A DNA stretch of 42,641 nucleotides from Desulfobacterales bacterium (GTDB lineage: Bacteria > Desulfobacterota > Desulfobacteria > Desulfobacterales > UBA5852). Under the pieces are notes generated by a model. That model saw only the letters and a list, made by a program, of their open reading frames with translations. It searched no databases and had not been told where the DNA came from. The stretch's first letter is position 1. Every line of letters begins with the position of its first letter. The stretch spans positions 1-42,641 of the forward strand of contig JASJCV010000005.1 of assembly GCA_030065275.1 (NCBI GenBank). Direction: 5' to 3'. Below, in pieces: positions 7,887-15,895 of the stretch. A program made the position numbers and the translations under genes.

Positions 7887-8426
7887 ATAGCTCATCCAAG
7901 AAGACCATTTCGGCCGAACCGATCGGACATGACCAATATCAACCGCAAGATTCGGGCCCGTGAAGTCAGGGTAATTGATCCGAACGGAGAGCAGATTGGT
8001 GTCATTTCGATCGAAGCGGCTTTGGCAGCGGCTGCCGATCTGGGCCTTGATCTGGTGGAGGTTTCGCCCAACGCAAACCCACCGGTTTGCAAGATCATGG
8101 ACTACGGGCGTTTCAAGTACGAACAAACCAAGAAAAAGCAGGAAGCCAAGAAAAAGCAGACCACCTTCCAGGTTAAAGAAATCAAAGTGCGTCCCAAAAC
8201 CGGCGATCACGATCTGCAGGTCAAAATGGGCCACATCCGCAAGTTTCTTGGCAAAAAGGACAAAGTTAAGGTCACCGTCCTGTTCCGCGGGCGTGAGATC
8301 ACGCTGTCCGACCGTGGAAGAGAACTTCTCCAGCGCATAGCCGCTGAATTTGAGGATATTGCCGTGGTCGAGCAATACCCCAAATTTGAAGGCCGGACCA
8401 TGATGATGGTGCTTTCACCCAAATAA
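7887..8426 (+). CDS. infC: Translation initiation factor IF-3, probable AUA start
   Basis: IF3 binds the 30S subunit, prevents premature 50S joining and proofreads the start codon. Reading from 7887 gives 179 residues, the normal IF3 length. The N-domain has INRKIRAREVRVID, LDLVEVSPNANPPVCKIMDYG and a basic KKKQEAKKKQ linker. The C-domain ends with FEGRTMMMVLSP. The first in-frame ATG (7929) has no ribosome-binding site. The ATA at 7887 is preceded by GGGAGGTG with ideal spacing, and what follows (AHPRRPFRPNR) looks like a genuine basic IF3 N-terminus. A rare start codon is the known basis of IF3 autoregulation (AUU in enterics). Confidence 0.9.
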   Translation: MAHPRRPFRPNRSDMTNINRKIRAREVRVIDPNGEQIGVISIEAALAAAADLGLDLVEVSPNANPPVCKIMDYGRFKYEQTKKKQEAKKKQTTFQVKEIKVRPKTGDHDLQVKMGHIRKFLGKKDKVKVTVLFRGREITLSDRGRELLQRIAAEFEDIAVVEQYPKFEGRTMMMVLSPK

Positions 8427-8515
8427 CCGCCAATGCGTGAGGCGAGCCGAACCGGTTGAACGCTGAGCCCGGAAACGGACGAGCCGCTACCGGGTATAAT
8501 GATTTCCACTACGCT

Positions 8516-8553
8516 GGCGTGGGCCATGTTAGACGGCCACGCCACTGCTTTTT
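8516..8553 (+). terminator. Terminator-like hairpin between infC and rpmI
   Basis: GGCGTGGGCC (8516-8525) pairs with GGCCACGCC (8535-8543) around a 9-nt loop with one bulged base, followed closely by TTTTT at 8549-8553. It lies in the unusually long 211-nt spacer before rpmI. It could be a partial terminator or an attenuator for L35/L20 expression. Confidence 0.55.
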
Positions 8554-8637
8554 GGATGGCCACTTCGCATAACCGGGCCGTCAATCGGCGAAAACGCATG
8601 CGCTGCAGGCGCCACGAAGATATGAGGAGAAATGAAA

Positions 8638-8835
8638 ATGCCTAAAATCAAAACCAATCGGGCCGCCGCCAAACGGTTCAAGAAGACGGGCTCGGGGAAA
8701 TATGTGTTTTCCAAGTCACATGCCAGCCATATCCTGACCAAGAAATCACGCAAACGCAAACGCGCATTGCGGCAGGCCCAGATTATCGACAAATCCAACA
8801 CCAAGGAAATCAAGCTGCTCCTGCCTAACGGGTAA
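8638..8835 (+). CDS. rpmI: 50S ribosomal protein L35
   Basis: A 65-residue L35 with the diagnostic start [20 protein letters not shown] and the central [15 protein letters not shown] block. The second of two in-frame ATGs (8638) is chosen because AGGAG at 8625-8629 is then eight bases away, against two for the ATG at 8632; it also restores the exact family length. It stands between infC and rplT as in nearly all bacteria. Confidence 0.97.
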   Translation: MPKIKTNRAAAKRFKKTGSGKYVFSKSHASHILTKKSRKRKRALRQAQIIDKSNTKEIKLLLPNG

Positions 8836-8924
8836 CCGCAGCCGCGTGGATGGCCGCCGCCGACCACCCCGGCCGGGATGCATAAGGCTCAGGGGCGCGC
8901 GCCGTCCGTCGAAGGAGAACAAGC

Positions 8925-9275
8925 ATGCGAGTAAAAAGAGGGTTCAAGGCCCGTAAACGACGCAAAAAAATCTTGAAACTGGCCAAGGGATTTCGCGGGG
9001 GGCGCAGCAAGCTGATCCGCACGGCATCGGATGCCGTCGACAAGGCCCTGATGTATTCCTATCGCGACCGGCGCGCCCGCAAGCGTGATTTTCGGCGCCT
9101 GTGGATTACCCGCATCAATGCGGCGGCCCGGATGAACGACCTGTCTTACAGCCGTCTGATGAACGGCCTCAAGAAGGCGGGTATCGAACTGGATCGCAAG
9201 GTGCTGGCCGATCTGGCGGTTTCCGATCCGTCCGGCTTTACCCGGATCGCCTCACTGGCCTCGCAGCAGCTCTAG
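8925..9275 (+). CDS. rplT: 50S ribosomal protein L20
   Basis: A 116-residue L20 with a long basic N-terminal helix ([20 protein letters not shown], then [10 protein letters not shown]) and the globular C-domain ([20 protein letters not shown]). It binds 23S rRNA early in 50S assembly. In other bacteria it also represses its own operon through mRNA mimics of its rRNA site. An AAGGAG lies upstream of the ATG. A strong terminator follows 16 bases after its stop. Confidence 0.97.
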   Translation: MRVKRGFKARKRRKKILKLAKGFRGGRSKLIRTASDAVDKALMYSYRDRRARKRDFRRLWITRINAAARMNDLSYSRLMNGLKKAGIELDRKVLADLAVSDPSGFTRIASLASQQL

Positions 9276-9291
9276 CCTCGCCTTTTCCGAC

Positions 9292-9336
9292 AAGGGGACC
9301 TGCGGCTGGATCGGTGGCCGCCTGTCCCCTTTTTTT
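9292..9336 (+). terminator. Strong Rho-independent terminator after rplT
   Basis: GGGGAC (9294-9299) pairs with GTCCCC (9324-9329), and inside GCGGC (9302-9306) pairs with GCCGC (9317-9321), separated by a symmetric internal loop and a 10-nt apical loop. A run of seven T (9330-9336) follows directly. It separates the ribosomal protein part from pheST, either as a full stop or as an attenuator of pheST. Confidence 0.88.
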
Positions 9337-9377
9337 AGAGACCGCCAACGCGATTCGAACCCAACCGGGGCGCCAAA

Positions 9378-10385
9378 GTGAAACAAGAGATTCAGCAGAT
9401 TCAAGCCGAAGCCCAAGCGGACCTGGCGACCGCCCAGAATGAAAAGGACATCGAAGCCGTAGCCGTCCGGTATCTGGGGCGTAAGGGCGCTCTGACCGGC
9501 TTCTTGCGCAATATCGCCAAACTGCCTCCCGAGGAGCGCGCGGCCGCCGGCAAACAGGCCAACGCCGCTAAACAATCGCTCGAGACGGCCGTACGGAAAG
9601 CCCGTGAGGAACTCGAACGGAGGGCCCCGGAAAAGACCGCCGCTATCGATATAAGCCTTCCCGGGCGGCCGGCCATCCCGGGCCACACCCATCCGATCAG
9701 TCAAATCATGCAGGAAATCTGCAGCATCCTCGAACGCATGGGATTCAGCGTGGCCGAAGGGCCGGAGGTGGAAACCGACTATTACAATTTCGAGGCCCTC
9801 AATGTCCCCAAATACCACCCGGCGCGGGATATGCAGGACACCTTCTACATCTCGGAGAACATCGTTCTGCGCACCCAGACATCTCCCATGCAGATCAGGG
9901 CCATGGAAAACCAGACCCCGCCCGTGGCCGTCATTGCCCCGGGCAAGGTCTTCCGCTGCGATTCCGACCTGACCCATACACCGATGTTTCACCAGGTCGA
10001 GGGTCTGCTGGTGGACGAAAACATTTCTTTCGCCGATCTCAAGGGAACCCTGACCGCTTTCGTGCATGCCATGTTCGACCGCGAGACGGCGCTGCGGTTT
10101 CGCCCCAGCTTCTTCCCGTTTACCGAGCCCAGCGCGGAAGTCGACATCCTGTGCGTCATGTGCCGCGGCAAAGGCTGCCGCGTCTGCGGGCAATCCGGCT
10201 GGCTCGAAATCCTGGGATCCGGTATGGTCCACCCCAACGTCTTCCGCAGCGTGGGGTATGACACGCAGCGCTTCACCGGCTTCGCTTTCGGTATGGGGGT
10301 CGAACGAATCGCCATGCTCAAATACGGCATCGACGACATCCGTAAATTCTTCAATAACGATATGCGCTTTTTAGGGCAATTTTAG
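9378..10385 (+). CDS. pheS: Phenylalanyl-tRNA synthetase alpha subunit
   Basis: The catalytic subunit of the (alpha-beta)2 synthetase that charges tRNA-Phe, 335 residues. It has an N-terminal coiled coil (about 1-90) and then the class II core. Motif 1 is around GFSVAEGPEVETDYYNF. Motif 2 is around VFRCDSDLTHTPMFHQVEG. Motif 3 is GFAFGMGVERIAMLKYG near the end. The start is a GTG at 9378. It lies one base before pheT, so the two are coupled. A terminator-like hairpin at 9292-9336 precedes it. No clear leader peptide rich in phenylalanine was seen. Confidence 0.97.
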   Translation: MKQEIQQIQAEAQADLATAQNEKDIEAVAVRYLGRKGALTGFLRNIAKLPPEERAAAGKQANAAKQSLETAVRKAREELERRAPEKTAAIDISLPGRPAIPGHTHPISQIMQEICSILERMGFSVAEGPEVETDYYNFEALNVPKYHPARDMQDTFYISENIVLRTQTSPMQIRAMENQTPPVAVIAPGKVFRCDSDLTHTPMFHQVEGLLVDENISFADLKGTLTAFVHAMFDRETALRFRPSFFPFTEPSAEVDILCVMCRGKGCRVCGQSGWLEILGSGMVHPNVFRSVGYDTQRFTGFAFGMGVERIAMLKYGIDDIRKFFNNDMRFLGQF

Positions 10386-10386
10386 C

Positions 10387-12810
10387 ATGAAAGTCAGTCT
10401 GAGTTGGTTGCAGGAATACGTCCCGTTGCCCGACGGTGTGGCGCCGCTGGCCGAGAAGCTGACCATGGTCGGTCTGGAAGTCGATACGATCGAGGACCGC
10501 TTCGGCTATCTGGACACGGTCAAGGTGGCCCGGGTGGAAGCCGTCAGCCCCCACCCGAATGCCGACAAACTGAAATGCTGCACCGTTTCGACCGGCGAAC
10601 ACCGCGCGGAGGTCGTCTGTGGCGCCCCGAACGTGGCCGCCGGTCAGCTGGTCCCTCTCGCGCTCCCCGGAACGGTGTTGCCGGATGGGCGCGAAATCCG
10701 TTCCGCCACGATTCGCGGCGTGGCCTCCTACGGCATGATCTGCAGTCGGGCGGAACTCGAATTGAGCGGCGACCACAGCGGCATCTGGGTCCTGCCCGAC
10801 GCGCTGCCGTTAGGCGTCTCCGTGGCCCAGGCGCTGGATCTCAGCGACCATGTGCTGGACATCGACCTGACCCCCAACCGCCCCGACTGCCTGAGCATCA
10901 TCGGCGTCGCCCGGGAAATTGCCGCCTTCTCCGATCAAGCGCTGACGATGCCGGACACCGGCATCGAAGAGAAAGGCGAGGCGATTCAGGAACGGACCTC
11001 CGTGACGATCGAGGACCCGGACCTCTGTCCGCGCTACGCCGCGCGCCTGATCGAAGATGTCACCGTCGGTTCTTCGCCGGACTGGCTACAGGAGCGCCTG
11101 CGTTCGGTGGGGCAGCGACCCATCAACAACATCGTCGACATCACCAACTTCGTCATGCTCGAGATGGGGCAGCCCCTGCACGCTTTCGATTTTGACCGCC
11201 TGGCCGGACAGCGCATTGTGGTGCGCCGGGCCCGTCCGGGGGAAGCGTTTGTCTCCCTGGACCAGAAGGAACGCCGCCTCGATGCGGACATGCTCATGAT
11301 CTGCGACGGTGAAAAGCCGGTGGCCATCGGCGGCGTCATGGGCGGGCTCAATTCGGAAGTCGAACCCGCCACGCGGAACATCCTCCTCGAAAGCGCCTGC
11401 TTCAATCCCGTGAGCATACGCAAAACCGCCAAGAAGCTCGGCCTGCATACGGAAGCCTCCCATCGGTTCGAGCGCGGGGTCGATCCGGACGGAACCCTTG
11501 CCGCCCTCGACCGGGCCGCCCGGCTGATTGCGGAACTCGGCCAGGGCCGACTGGTGACCGGGGCGATCGACGCCCACCCCGGGAAGACGCCGATGCGTTC
11601 CATTTCCCTGGATATCGCCGCCACCAATCGGCTGCTCGGCACGAACCTGGACGGCTCCGAAATCAGCCGGCTGCTCGCCGCCATCGGAATCGAAACCGAG
11701 GCGGTAGCGGGCGACCCTGACCGGATCAGCGTCACCCCACCCTCGTTTCGCGTCGATTTGACCCAGCCGGAAGACATCATGGAAGAGGTGGCCCGCACAT
11801 GGGGCTATGATCGGATCCCCACACGCCTGCCGCGCATCGCCGCCGACCGCGCCGGACTGACCCCCCTGCGGCGGACGAAACTCAGGCTGGGCCAGTTGAT
11901 GAACGGCCAGGGTTTCACCGAGACGGTCAATTACAGCTTCATCCGCGCCGACGCCGCCGATGTCCTGCTACTGGCCGAAGACGATCCGCGTCGCCGCAGC
12001 GTCAAGATTCTCAACCCGATCAGTGAAGATCAGGCGGTCATGCGGACCACCCTCATTCCGGGTCTTCTGGAAACCCTGGGGCGCAATCTGGCCCACCAGG
12101 TCAAAAATCTCAGGTATTTTGAACTGGGCAAGGTCTTCACCGACCGCGGGGCGGACGAGCAGCCGCATGAAGAGGAAATGCTGGCGGGTCTCTGGTCCGG
12201 CGACCGCGCGGCGGCTGCCTGGCACGCCAAACCGGTGCCCTGCGACTTCTACGACATCAAGGGTGCGGTCGAAAGCCTCTTAAAAGCCCTGCGCATCGAG
12301 GGGGTTGCCTACCAAACCCCGGCCGCCGGAACCGCCCCTTATCTGCGCGCCGGCGCCGCCGCCGCCGTCGTCGCCGCCGACGGAACGCCCTTGGGGGTTT
12401 TGGGGGCGCTCGCACCGGAGGTGGCCGCCGGATTCGATCTCAAACAAAGCGTGTTCATCTTCGAACTCGCCGTGTCCCGGCTGCACGCGATCATTCCCGA
12501 TACGATCACCGCCCGGCCGATCCCGGTATATCCATCGATCGCCAGGGACATCACCCTCATCGTCCCGCGCGCCCTGGCCGCCGAGGCCGTCTGCCGGCAT
12601 ATCCGCAACAGCGGCGAAGCCCTGGTGGAGGACGTGCGTATCTTCGATGTTTTCGAAGGCGTGCCGATTCCAGACGCCAAAAAGAGCCTATCGGTGCGGG
12701 TAACCTATCGCTCGCCCGAAGCCACCCTGGAAGACGATGCGGTCAACACGATTCACCAGCGCCTGAGCGCACAGCTTTTGGAGGCATTCCAGGCTCAACT
12801 GCCGACCTGA
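10387..12810 (+). CDS. pheT: Phenylalanyl-tRNA synthetase beta subunit
   Basis: An 807-residue beta subunit. It opens with the usual MKVSLSWLQEYVPLP. The EMAP/tRNA-binding domain is around residues 40-150 (PHPNADKLKCCTVSTG). B3/B4 is the editing domain, and the B5 and core region carry TPNRPDCLSIIGVAREIA. A C-terminal FDX-ACB anticodon-binding domain contains YPSIARDITLIVP. Length and domain order are standard. It completes the synthetase with pheS one base upstream. Confidence 0.97.
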   Translation: MKVSLSWLQEYVPLPDGVAPLAEKLTMVGLEVDTIEDRFGYLDTVKVARVEAVSPHPNADKLKCCTVSTGEHRAEVVCGAPNVAAGQLVPLALPGTVLPDGREIRSATIRGVASYGMICSRAELELSGDHSGIWVLPDALPLGVSVAQALDLSDHVLDIDLTPNRPDCLSIIGVAREIAAFSDQALTMPDTGIEEKGEAIQERTSVTIEDPDLCPRYAARLIEDVTVGSSPDWLQERLRSVGQRPINNIVDITNFVMLEMGQPLHAFDFDRLAGQRIVVRRARPGEAFVSLDQKERRLDADMLMICDGEKPVAIGGVMGGLNSEVEPATRNILLESACFNPVSIRKTAKKLGLHTEASHRFERGVDPDGTLAALDRAARLIAELGQGRLVTGAIDAHPGKTPMRSISLDIAATNRLLGTNLDGSEISRLLAAIGIETEAVAGDPDRISVTPPSFRVDLTQPEDIMEEVARTWGYDRIPTRLPRIAADRAGLTPLRRTKLRLGQLMNGQGFTETVNYSFIRADAADVLLLAEDDPRRRSVKILNPISEDQAVMRTTLIPGLLETLGRNLAHQVKNLRYFELGKVFTDRGADEQPHEEEMLAGLWSGDRAAAAWHAKPVPCDFYDIKGAVESLLKALRIEGVAYQTPAAGTAPYLRAGAAAAVVAADGTPLGVLGALAPEVAAGFDLKQSVFIFELAVSRLHAIIPDTITARPIPVYPSIARDITLIVPRALAAEAVCRHIRNSGEALVEDVRIFDVFEGVPIPDAKKSLSVRVTYRSPEATLEDDAVNTIHQRLSAQLLEAFQAQLPT

Positions 12811-12874
12811 ATTCGTACTTGACGGTTGCGTACAAGGTCCGATAGCGGCATTACGCTTCAGCCCTTGCCATTGC

Positions 12875-12893
12875 GGCGTAAATCAGTTACGCC
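12875..12893 (+). repeat. Perfect 7-bp inverted repeat after pheT
   Basis: GGCGTAA (12875-12881) and TTACGCC (12887-12893) pair perfectly around a five-base loop, 64 bases after the pheT stop. No T-run follows, so it is not a standard terminator. It could stabilise the pheT transcript end or be an operator for the MerR gene downstream. The remainder of 12811-13010 shows nothing else definite. Confidence 0.35.
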
Positions 12894-13010
12894 TTGCGCA
12901 TTCCTCAGCGTTCGCACGTTTTGCTTGCGCACCTTGTGAGCACCTGTCACATCAATGCGATAAGCGGATGCATCATCCTTAGCATTCAACACTTTCCGGA
13001 TCGGGGTCCC

Positions 13011-13346
13011 ATGCCGCCCGAAACCGACATACCGGAAAAATTGTACTTCCGTATCGGTGAAGTCAGCGCCATCGCCGGTGTACCCTCCTATGTCCTGCGC
13101 TTTTGGGAAACAGAATTTCCATCCATCAAGCCGCGCCGTACCGATTCCGGCCAGCGCCTCTACCGCCGGGCCGATGTCGATCGGATTCTTCTCATCAAGC
13201 GCCTCCTGCACGACAAGCGCTTCACCATTCAGGGCGCGCGCCAGTATCTGCGGCGGGCCGATCGCGGCTTCAGTCGCGAGGACCTGATGGCGGAAATGGA
13301 GGCTGTCCACCAGGAGTTGCAGGCCATTCGTCGGCTGCTTAAGTGA
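13011..13346 (+). CDS. Small MerR-family transcriptional regulator
   Basis: A 111-residue protein that is almost entirely a MerR winged helix: YFRIGEVSAIAGVPSYVLRF, then WETEFPSIKPRRTDSGQRLY, then a dimer helix ending in EMEAVHQELQAIRRLLK. There is no effector or metal-binding domain; only the short C-terminal helix follows. In deltaproteobacteria such proteins commonly follow the pheST/ihfA block; no ihfA is present here. The ATG at 13011 is preferred because the conserved domain begins 12 residues later; upstream in-frame sequence is not protein-like. Target unknown. Confidence 0.88.
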   Translation: MPPETDIPEKLYFRIGEVSAIAGVPSYVLRFWETEFPSIKPRRTDSGQRLYRRADVDRILLIKRLLHDKRFTIQGARQYLRRADRGFSREDLMAEMEAVHQELQAIRRLLK

Positions 13347-13360
13347 AGCCCCAAAACATA

Positions 13361-13389
13361 TTGACAAAGGTCGTTTTTTGTCCTAACTA
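13361..13389 (+). promoter_or_regulatory. Candidate promoter of the tRNA-Gly gene
   Basis: A perfect TTGACA (13361-13366) is followed 17 bases later by TAACTA (13384-13389), a poor -10. The predicted start lies a few bases before the tRNA at 13403, where it is expected. Confidence 0.45.
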
Positions 13390-13402
13390 ACGTTGTTCGG
13401 AA

Positions 13403-13478
13403 GCGGGCATAGCTCAGCTGGTAGAGTACAAGCTTCCCAAGCTTGGTGTCGCGAGTTCGAATCTCGTTGCCCGCTCCA
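13403..13478 (+). tRNA. tRNA-Gly (anticodon CCC)
   Basis: A 76-nt cloverleaf. The acceptor stem GCGGGCA pairs with TGCCCGC, followed by discriminator T and an encoded CCA. The D arm is GCTCAGCTGGTAGAGT. The anticodon arm CAAGC-TTCCCAA-GCTTG carries CCC at 13436-13438. The T arm GCGAG-TTCGAAT-CTCGT has the usual TTCGAAT. It reads GGG codons, and its overall layout resembles E. coli glyU tRNA. Confidence 0.96.
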
Positions 13479-13610
13479 ATTTCCGCCTTTTGCAAAAAAG
13501 GTCGTAATGGGGACGCCTTATGTATCGACGCGATTCTGCTAACCCTAGGATTTTGGTAACTGGCATGAATACATAACGTCTCACTTCGGTTACGCGTTTT
13601 AGTGATTTTG

Positions 13611-13634
13611 AAACGGGCGGATGCCCGTTTTTTT
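13611..13634 (+). terminator. Rho-independent terminator after tRNA-Gly
   Basis: AAACGGGC (13611-13618) pairs with GCCCGTTT (13623-13630) around a GGAT loop, and the T-run continues to 13634. It ends the tRNA transcript before the rimP operon. The 130 bases between the tRNA and this hairpin hold nothing recognisable. Confidence 0.85.
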
Positions 13635-13669
13635 ATTGTGTTAAGCGGCAAGGAATACGGAGTCGGCCG

Positions 13670-14197
13670 TTGATCGACGATAGGGAAGACATACCAGATG
13701 AAAAGAGGGACGGCTTGCGGCACGACCGGCTGGTGGCCGATAGGGCGGGTCGCTTGGCGGAGCCGGTCTGTTACGATGAAGGCCTTGAACTGGTTTACGT
13801 GCAGTACCGGCGTGAATCCAACGGCCGCGTGCTGCGATTTTTCATCGATAAGACCGGCGGCGTGTCCCTGGACGACTGCACCCGGGTCAGCCGTCAGTTG
13901 AGCGATATTCTGGACGTCAACCTCGAAGACATCGGACCCTACCACTTGGAAGTCTCCTCGCCGGGTACGGACCGCCCCCTCGGCAAACCGGAGGATTTCG
14001 CGCGTTTTGAGGGACACCGTGCGCTTATCCGTACGCTGCAGCCGATCGACGGTCGAAAGAATTTCAAAGGCATTTTGAAGGGCATCTCTGCTGACGGTGT
14101 CTGTCTGGCATGCGACAATGAGGAAACGGTGATTCCGCTAGATAAGATATCCATCGCCAGGCTGGTCAATTTTAATGGAGAAATCAAATGTTCGTAG
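13670..14197 (+). CDS. rimP: Ribosome maturation factor RimP
   Basis: A 175-residue protein needed for 30S subunit maturation. The N-domain contains LELVYVQYRRESNGRVLRFF followed by DKTGGVSLDDCTRVSRQLSD. The middle has YHLEVSSPGTDRPL, and the SH3-like C-domain follows (FKGILKGISADGVCL). The start is most likely the TTG at 13670, with GGAG just upstream. No in-frame ATG exists before the conserved domain. It overlaps nusA by 10 bases, as the first gene of the nusA-infB operon. Confidence 0.92.
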   Translation: MIDDREDIPDEKRDGLRHDRLVADRAGRLAEPVCYDEGLELVYVQYRRESNGRVLRFFIDKTGGVSLDDCTRVSRQLSDILDVNLEDIGPYHLEVSSPGTDRPLGKPEDFARFEGHRALIRTLQPIDGRKNFKGILKGISADGVCLACDNEETVIPLDKISIARLVNFNGEIKCS

Positions 14198-15810
14198 CAG
14201 ACATCAAACGCGTCGTCGAACAAGTGAGCCGGGATAAAGGAATCGATCGCGAAGTCCTGATCAGTGCGCTTGAAGAAGCGCTCAAGTCAGCTGCTCGGAA
14301 GAAATTCGGAAGCCGGATCGACATTGAAGTTCAGTACAGCGACGAAACCGGTGAAATTGAAGTCTTCCAATTCAAGGACGTCGTCGAGGAGGTCGAGGAT
14401 CCAACCCTGGAAGTCAGCCTGGAAGAAGGGCGCAAACTTGATGCCGAATGTGAGATCGGCGACAGTCTGGGCACCAAGATGGACACCTCCACTTTCGGGC
14501 GCATCGCCGCGCAATCGGCCAAGCAGGTCATCATCCAGAAAATGAAGGATGCCGAAAAGGACGCCGTCTATGCCAATTTTATCGACCGCAAAGGTGAAAT
14601 TATCAACGGGATCGTTCAGCGCATGGATCGGGGCGATATCATCGTCAATCTCGGACACACCGAAGGCGCTCTGCCGGTGCGCGAACAGGTGCCCCGCGAG
14701 GGCTACCGGCGCGGCGACCGTATTCGGGCCTATATCATGGATGTTCTGCACGAATCACGGGGCCCCCAGATCATACTCTCGCGTGCGCATCCGGAGTTTC
14801 TGGTTCTGCTATTCAAAACGGAAGTCCCCGAAATCAGCGAAGGCATCGTCAGCATCATGGGCGCGGCCCGCGAACCCGGGGTCCGGGCCAAAATCGCCGT
14901 ATCCTCCAATAACTCGGACATCGATCCGGTCGGTGCCTGCGTCGGCATGAAGGGCAGCCGGGTGCAAAACGTGGTGCAGGAATTGCGAGGGGAGAAAATC
15001 GACATCATTCCCTGGCACGTGGACGCGGCCAAATACGTCTGCAATGCCCTGGCTCCGGCAGAGATTTCGCGCGTCATCATCGATGAAACCAACCGGGCCA
15101 TGGAGGTGATCGTGCCGGACGATTTTCTTTCCATTGCCATCGGCAAGCGCGGCCAGAATGTGCGCTTGGCCTCCCGCCTGACCGGATGGCACCTCGATGT
15201 CCAGAGCGAAACCAAATACAACGAAACCATGCGCAGCGGCTATGAATCCATCGTGGCGCTGCCAGATGTCGGCGTCAGCCTGGCGGATGCCCTCTATGAA
15301 AAAGGGTTCTTCTCCACGGAAGAAATCAGCATCGCCTCTGTTGAAGATTTGATGCAGGTGCGCGACATGACCGAAGAGGGCGCCGAAGAATTGATTGCCC
15401 TTGCGCGTCAGGCCATTCTGGAAGCCGAAGCGCAAGCGGAAGCCGAGGCCGAGGCGGAAGCAAAAGCGGAAACGGAAGCCGAGGCGGATGGCGAACCGGA
15501 AGAAAGCACCCCGGACATCGCCGCGGCACCCGACGACGAAGCGGGCGCCACGGAGGCCGAAGATGAGGCCTCCGTCGAAGCCGCGGCTGCAGTCGTGGAG
15601 GCTGACCTCGCTGACGATAGCGCCGCCGGCGAAGCGCCGCCCGCAAACGAGGATACAAATGGCGCCGAAGAACCCGGCGACGAAGCGGAGGCCGAAGATG
15701 AGGCCCCCATCGAAGCCGCGGAAGCTGATGCCGCCGACGATAGCCTCGCCAGCGAAGCGCCGCCAGCAAACGAGGACCAAGCAAAAGGCGCCGATGATGC
15801 GCAACGCTAA
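14188..15810 (+). CDS. nusA: Transcription termination/antitermination factor NusA with long acidic tail
   Basis: A 540-residue RNA polymerase-binding factor. Domains are: N-terminal polymerase-binding domain (1-130), S1 (about 137-200), KH1 (about 230-285, VGACVGMKGSRVQNV), KH2 (about 300-345, IAIGKRGQNVRLASR), and a helix-hairpin-helix-like segment (about 355-405). Residues 411-540 form an extra, almost purely Ala/Glu/Asp tail with an imperfect internal duplication. It overlaps rimP by 10 bases. Such tails vary between species; here it is long. Confidence 0.97.
   Translation: MFVADIKRVVEQVSRDKGIDREVLISALEEALKSAARKKFGSRIDIEVQYSDETGEIEVFQFKDVVEEVEDPTLEVSLEEGRKLDAECEIGDSLGTKMDTSTFGRIAAQSAKQVIIQKMKDAEKDAVYANFIDRKGEIINGIVQRMDRGDIIVNLGHTEGALPVREQVPREGYRRGDRIRAYIMDVLHESRGPQIILSRAHPEFLVLLFKTEVPEISEGIVSIMGAAREPGVRAKIAVSSNNSDIDPVGACVGMKGSRVQNVVQELRGEKIDIIPWHVDAAKYVCNALAPAEISRVIIDETNRAMEVIVPDDFLSIAIGKRGQNVRLASRLTGWHLDVQSETKYNETMRSGYESIVALPDVGVSLADALYEKGFFSTEEISIASVEDLMQVRDMTEEGAEELIALARQAILEAEAQAEAEAEAEAKAETEAEADGEPEESTPDIAAAPDDEAGATEAEDEASVEAAAAVVEADLADDSAAGEAPPANEDTNGAEEPGDEAEAEDEAPIEAAEADAADDSLASEAPPANEDQAKGADDAQR
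15553..15776 (+). repeat. Imperfect tandem duplication within the nusA 3' end
   Basis: A unit beginning GAGGCCGAAGATGAGGCC at 15553 recurs at 15688. Its end GCAAACGAGGA at 15643-15653 recurs at 15766-15776. The two copies (about 100 and 90 bp) differ by a 12-base in-frame indel and point changes, and encode the acidic tail. Confidence 0.75.
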
Positions 15811-15895
15811 AACGGGCCGGCCGTCCCGTCTACGTTCCACGCGTCCGATGCGAGTCCGCGTGATTGAATCGGGTCGTTTAAATTAGGGGGAAAGA

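Noticed and set aside
8495-8500. TATAAT in the infC-rpmI spacer as an internal promoter
   Set aside because: A perfect -10 hexamer, but no acceptable -35 at 16-18 bases and no extended -10; it may be chance.
12894-13010. Upstream in-frame extension of the MerR-type gene
   Set aside because: The extension is low-quality protein sequence with no conserved residues; the winged helix starts after the ATG at 13011.
14809-15840. 343-codon open frame on the minus strand across nusA
   Set aside because: The apparent Gly/Phe/Arg-rich protein is only the reverse of the acidic NusA tail repeats.
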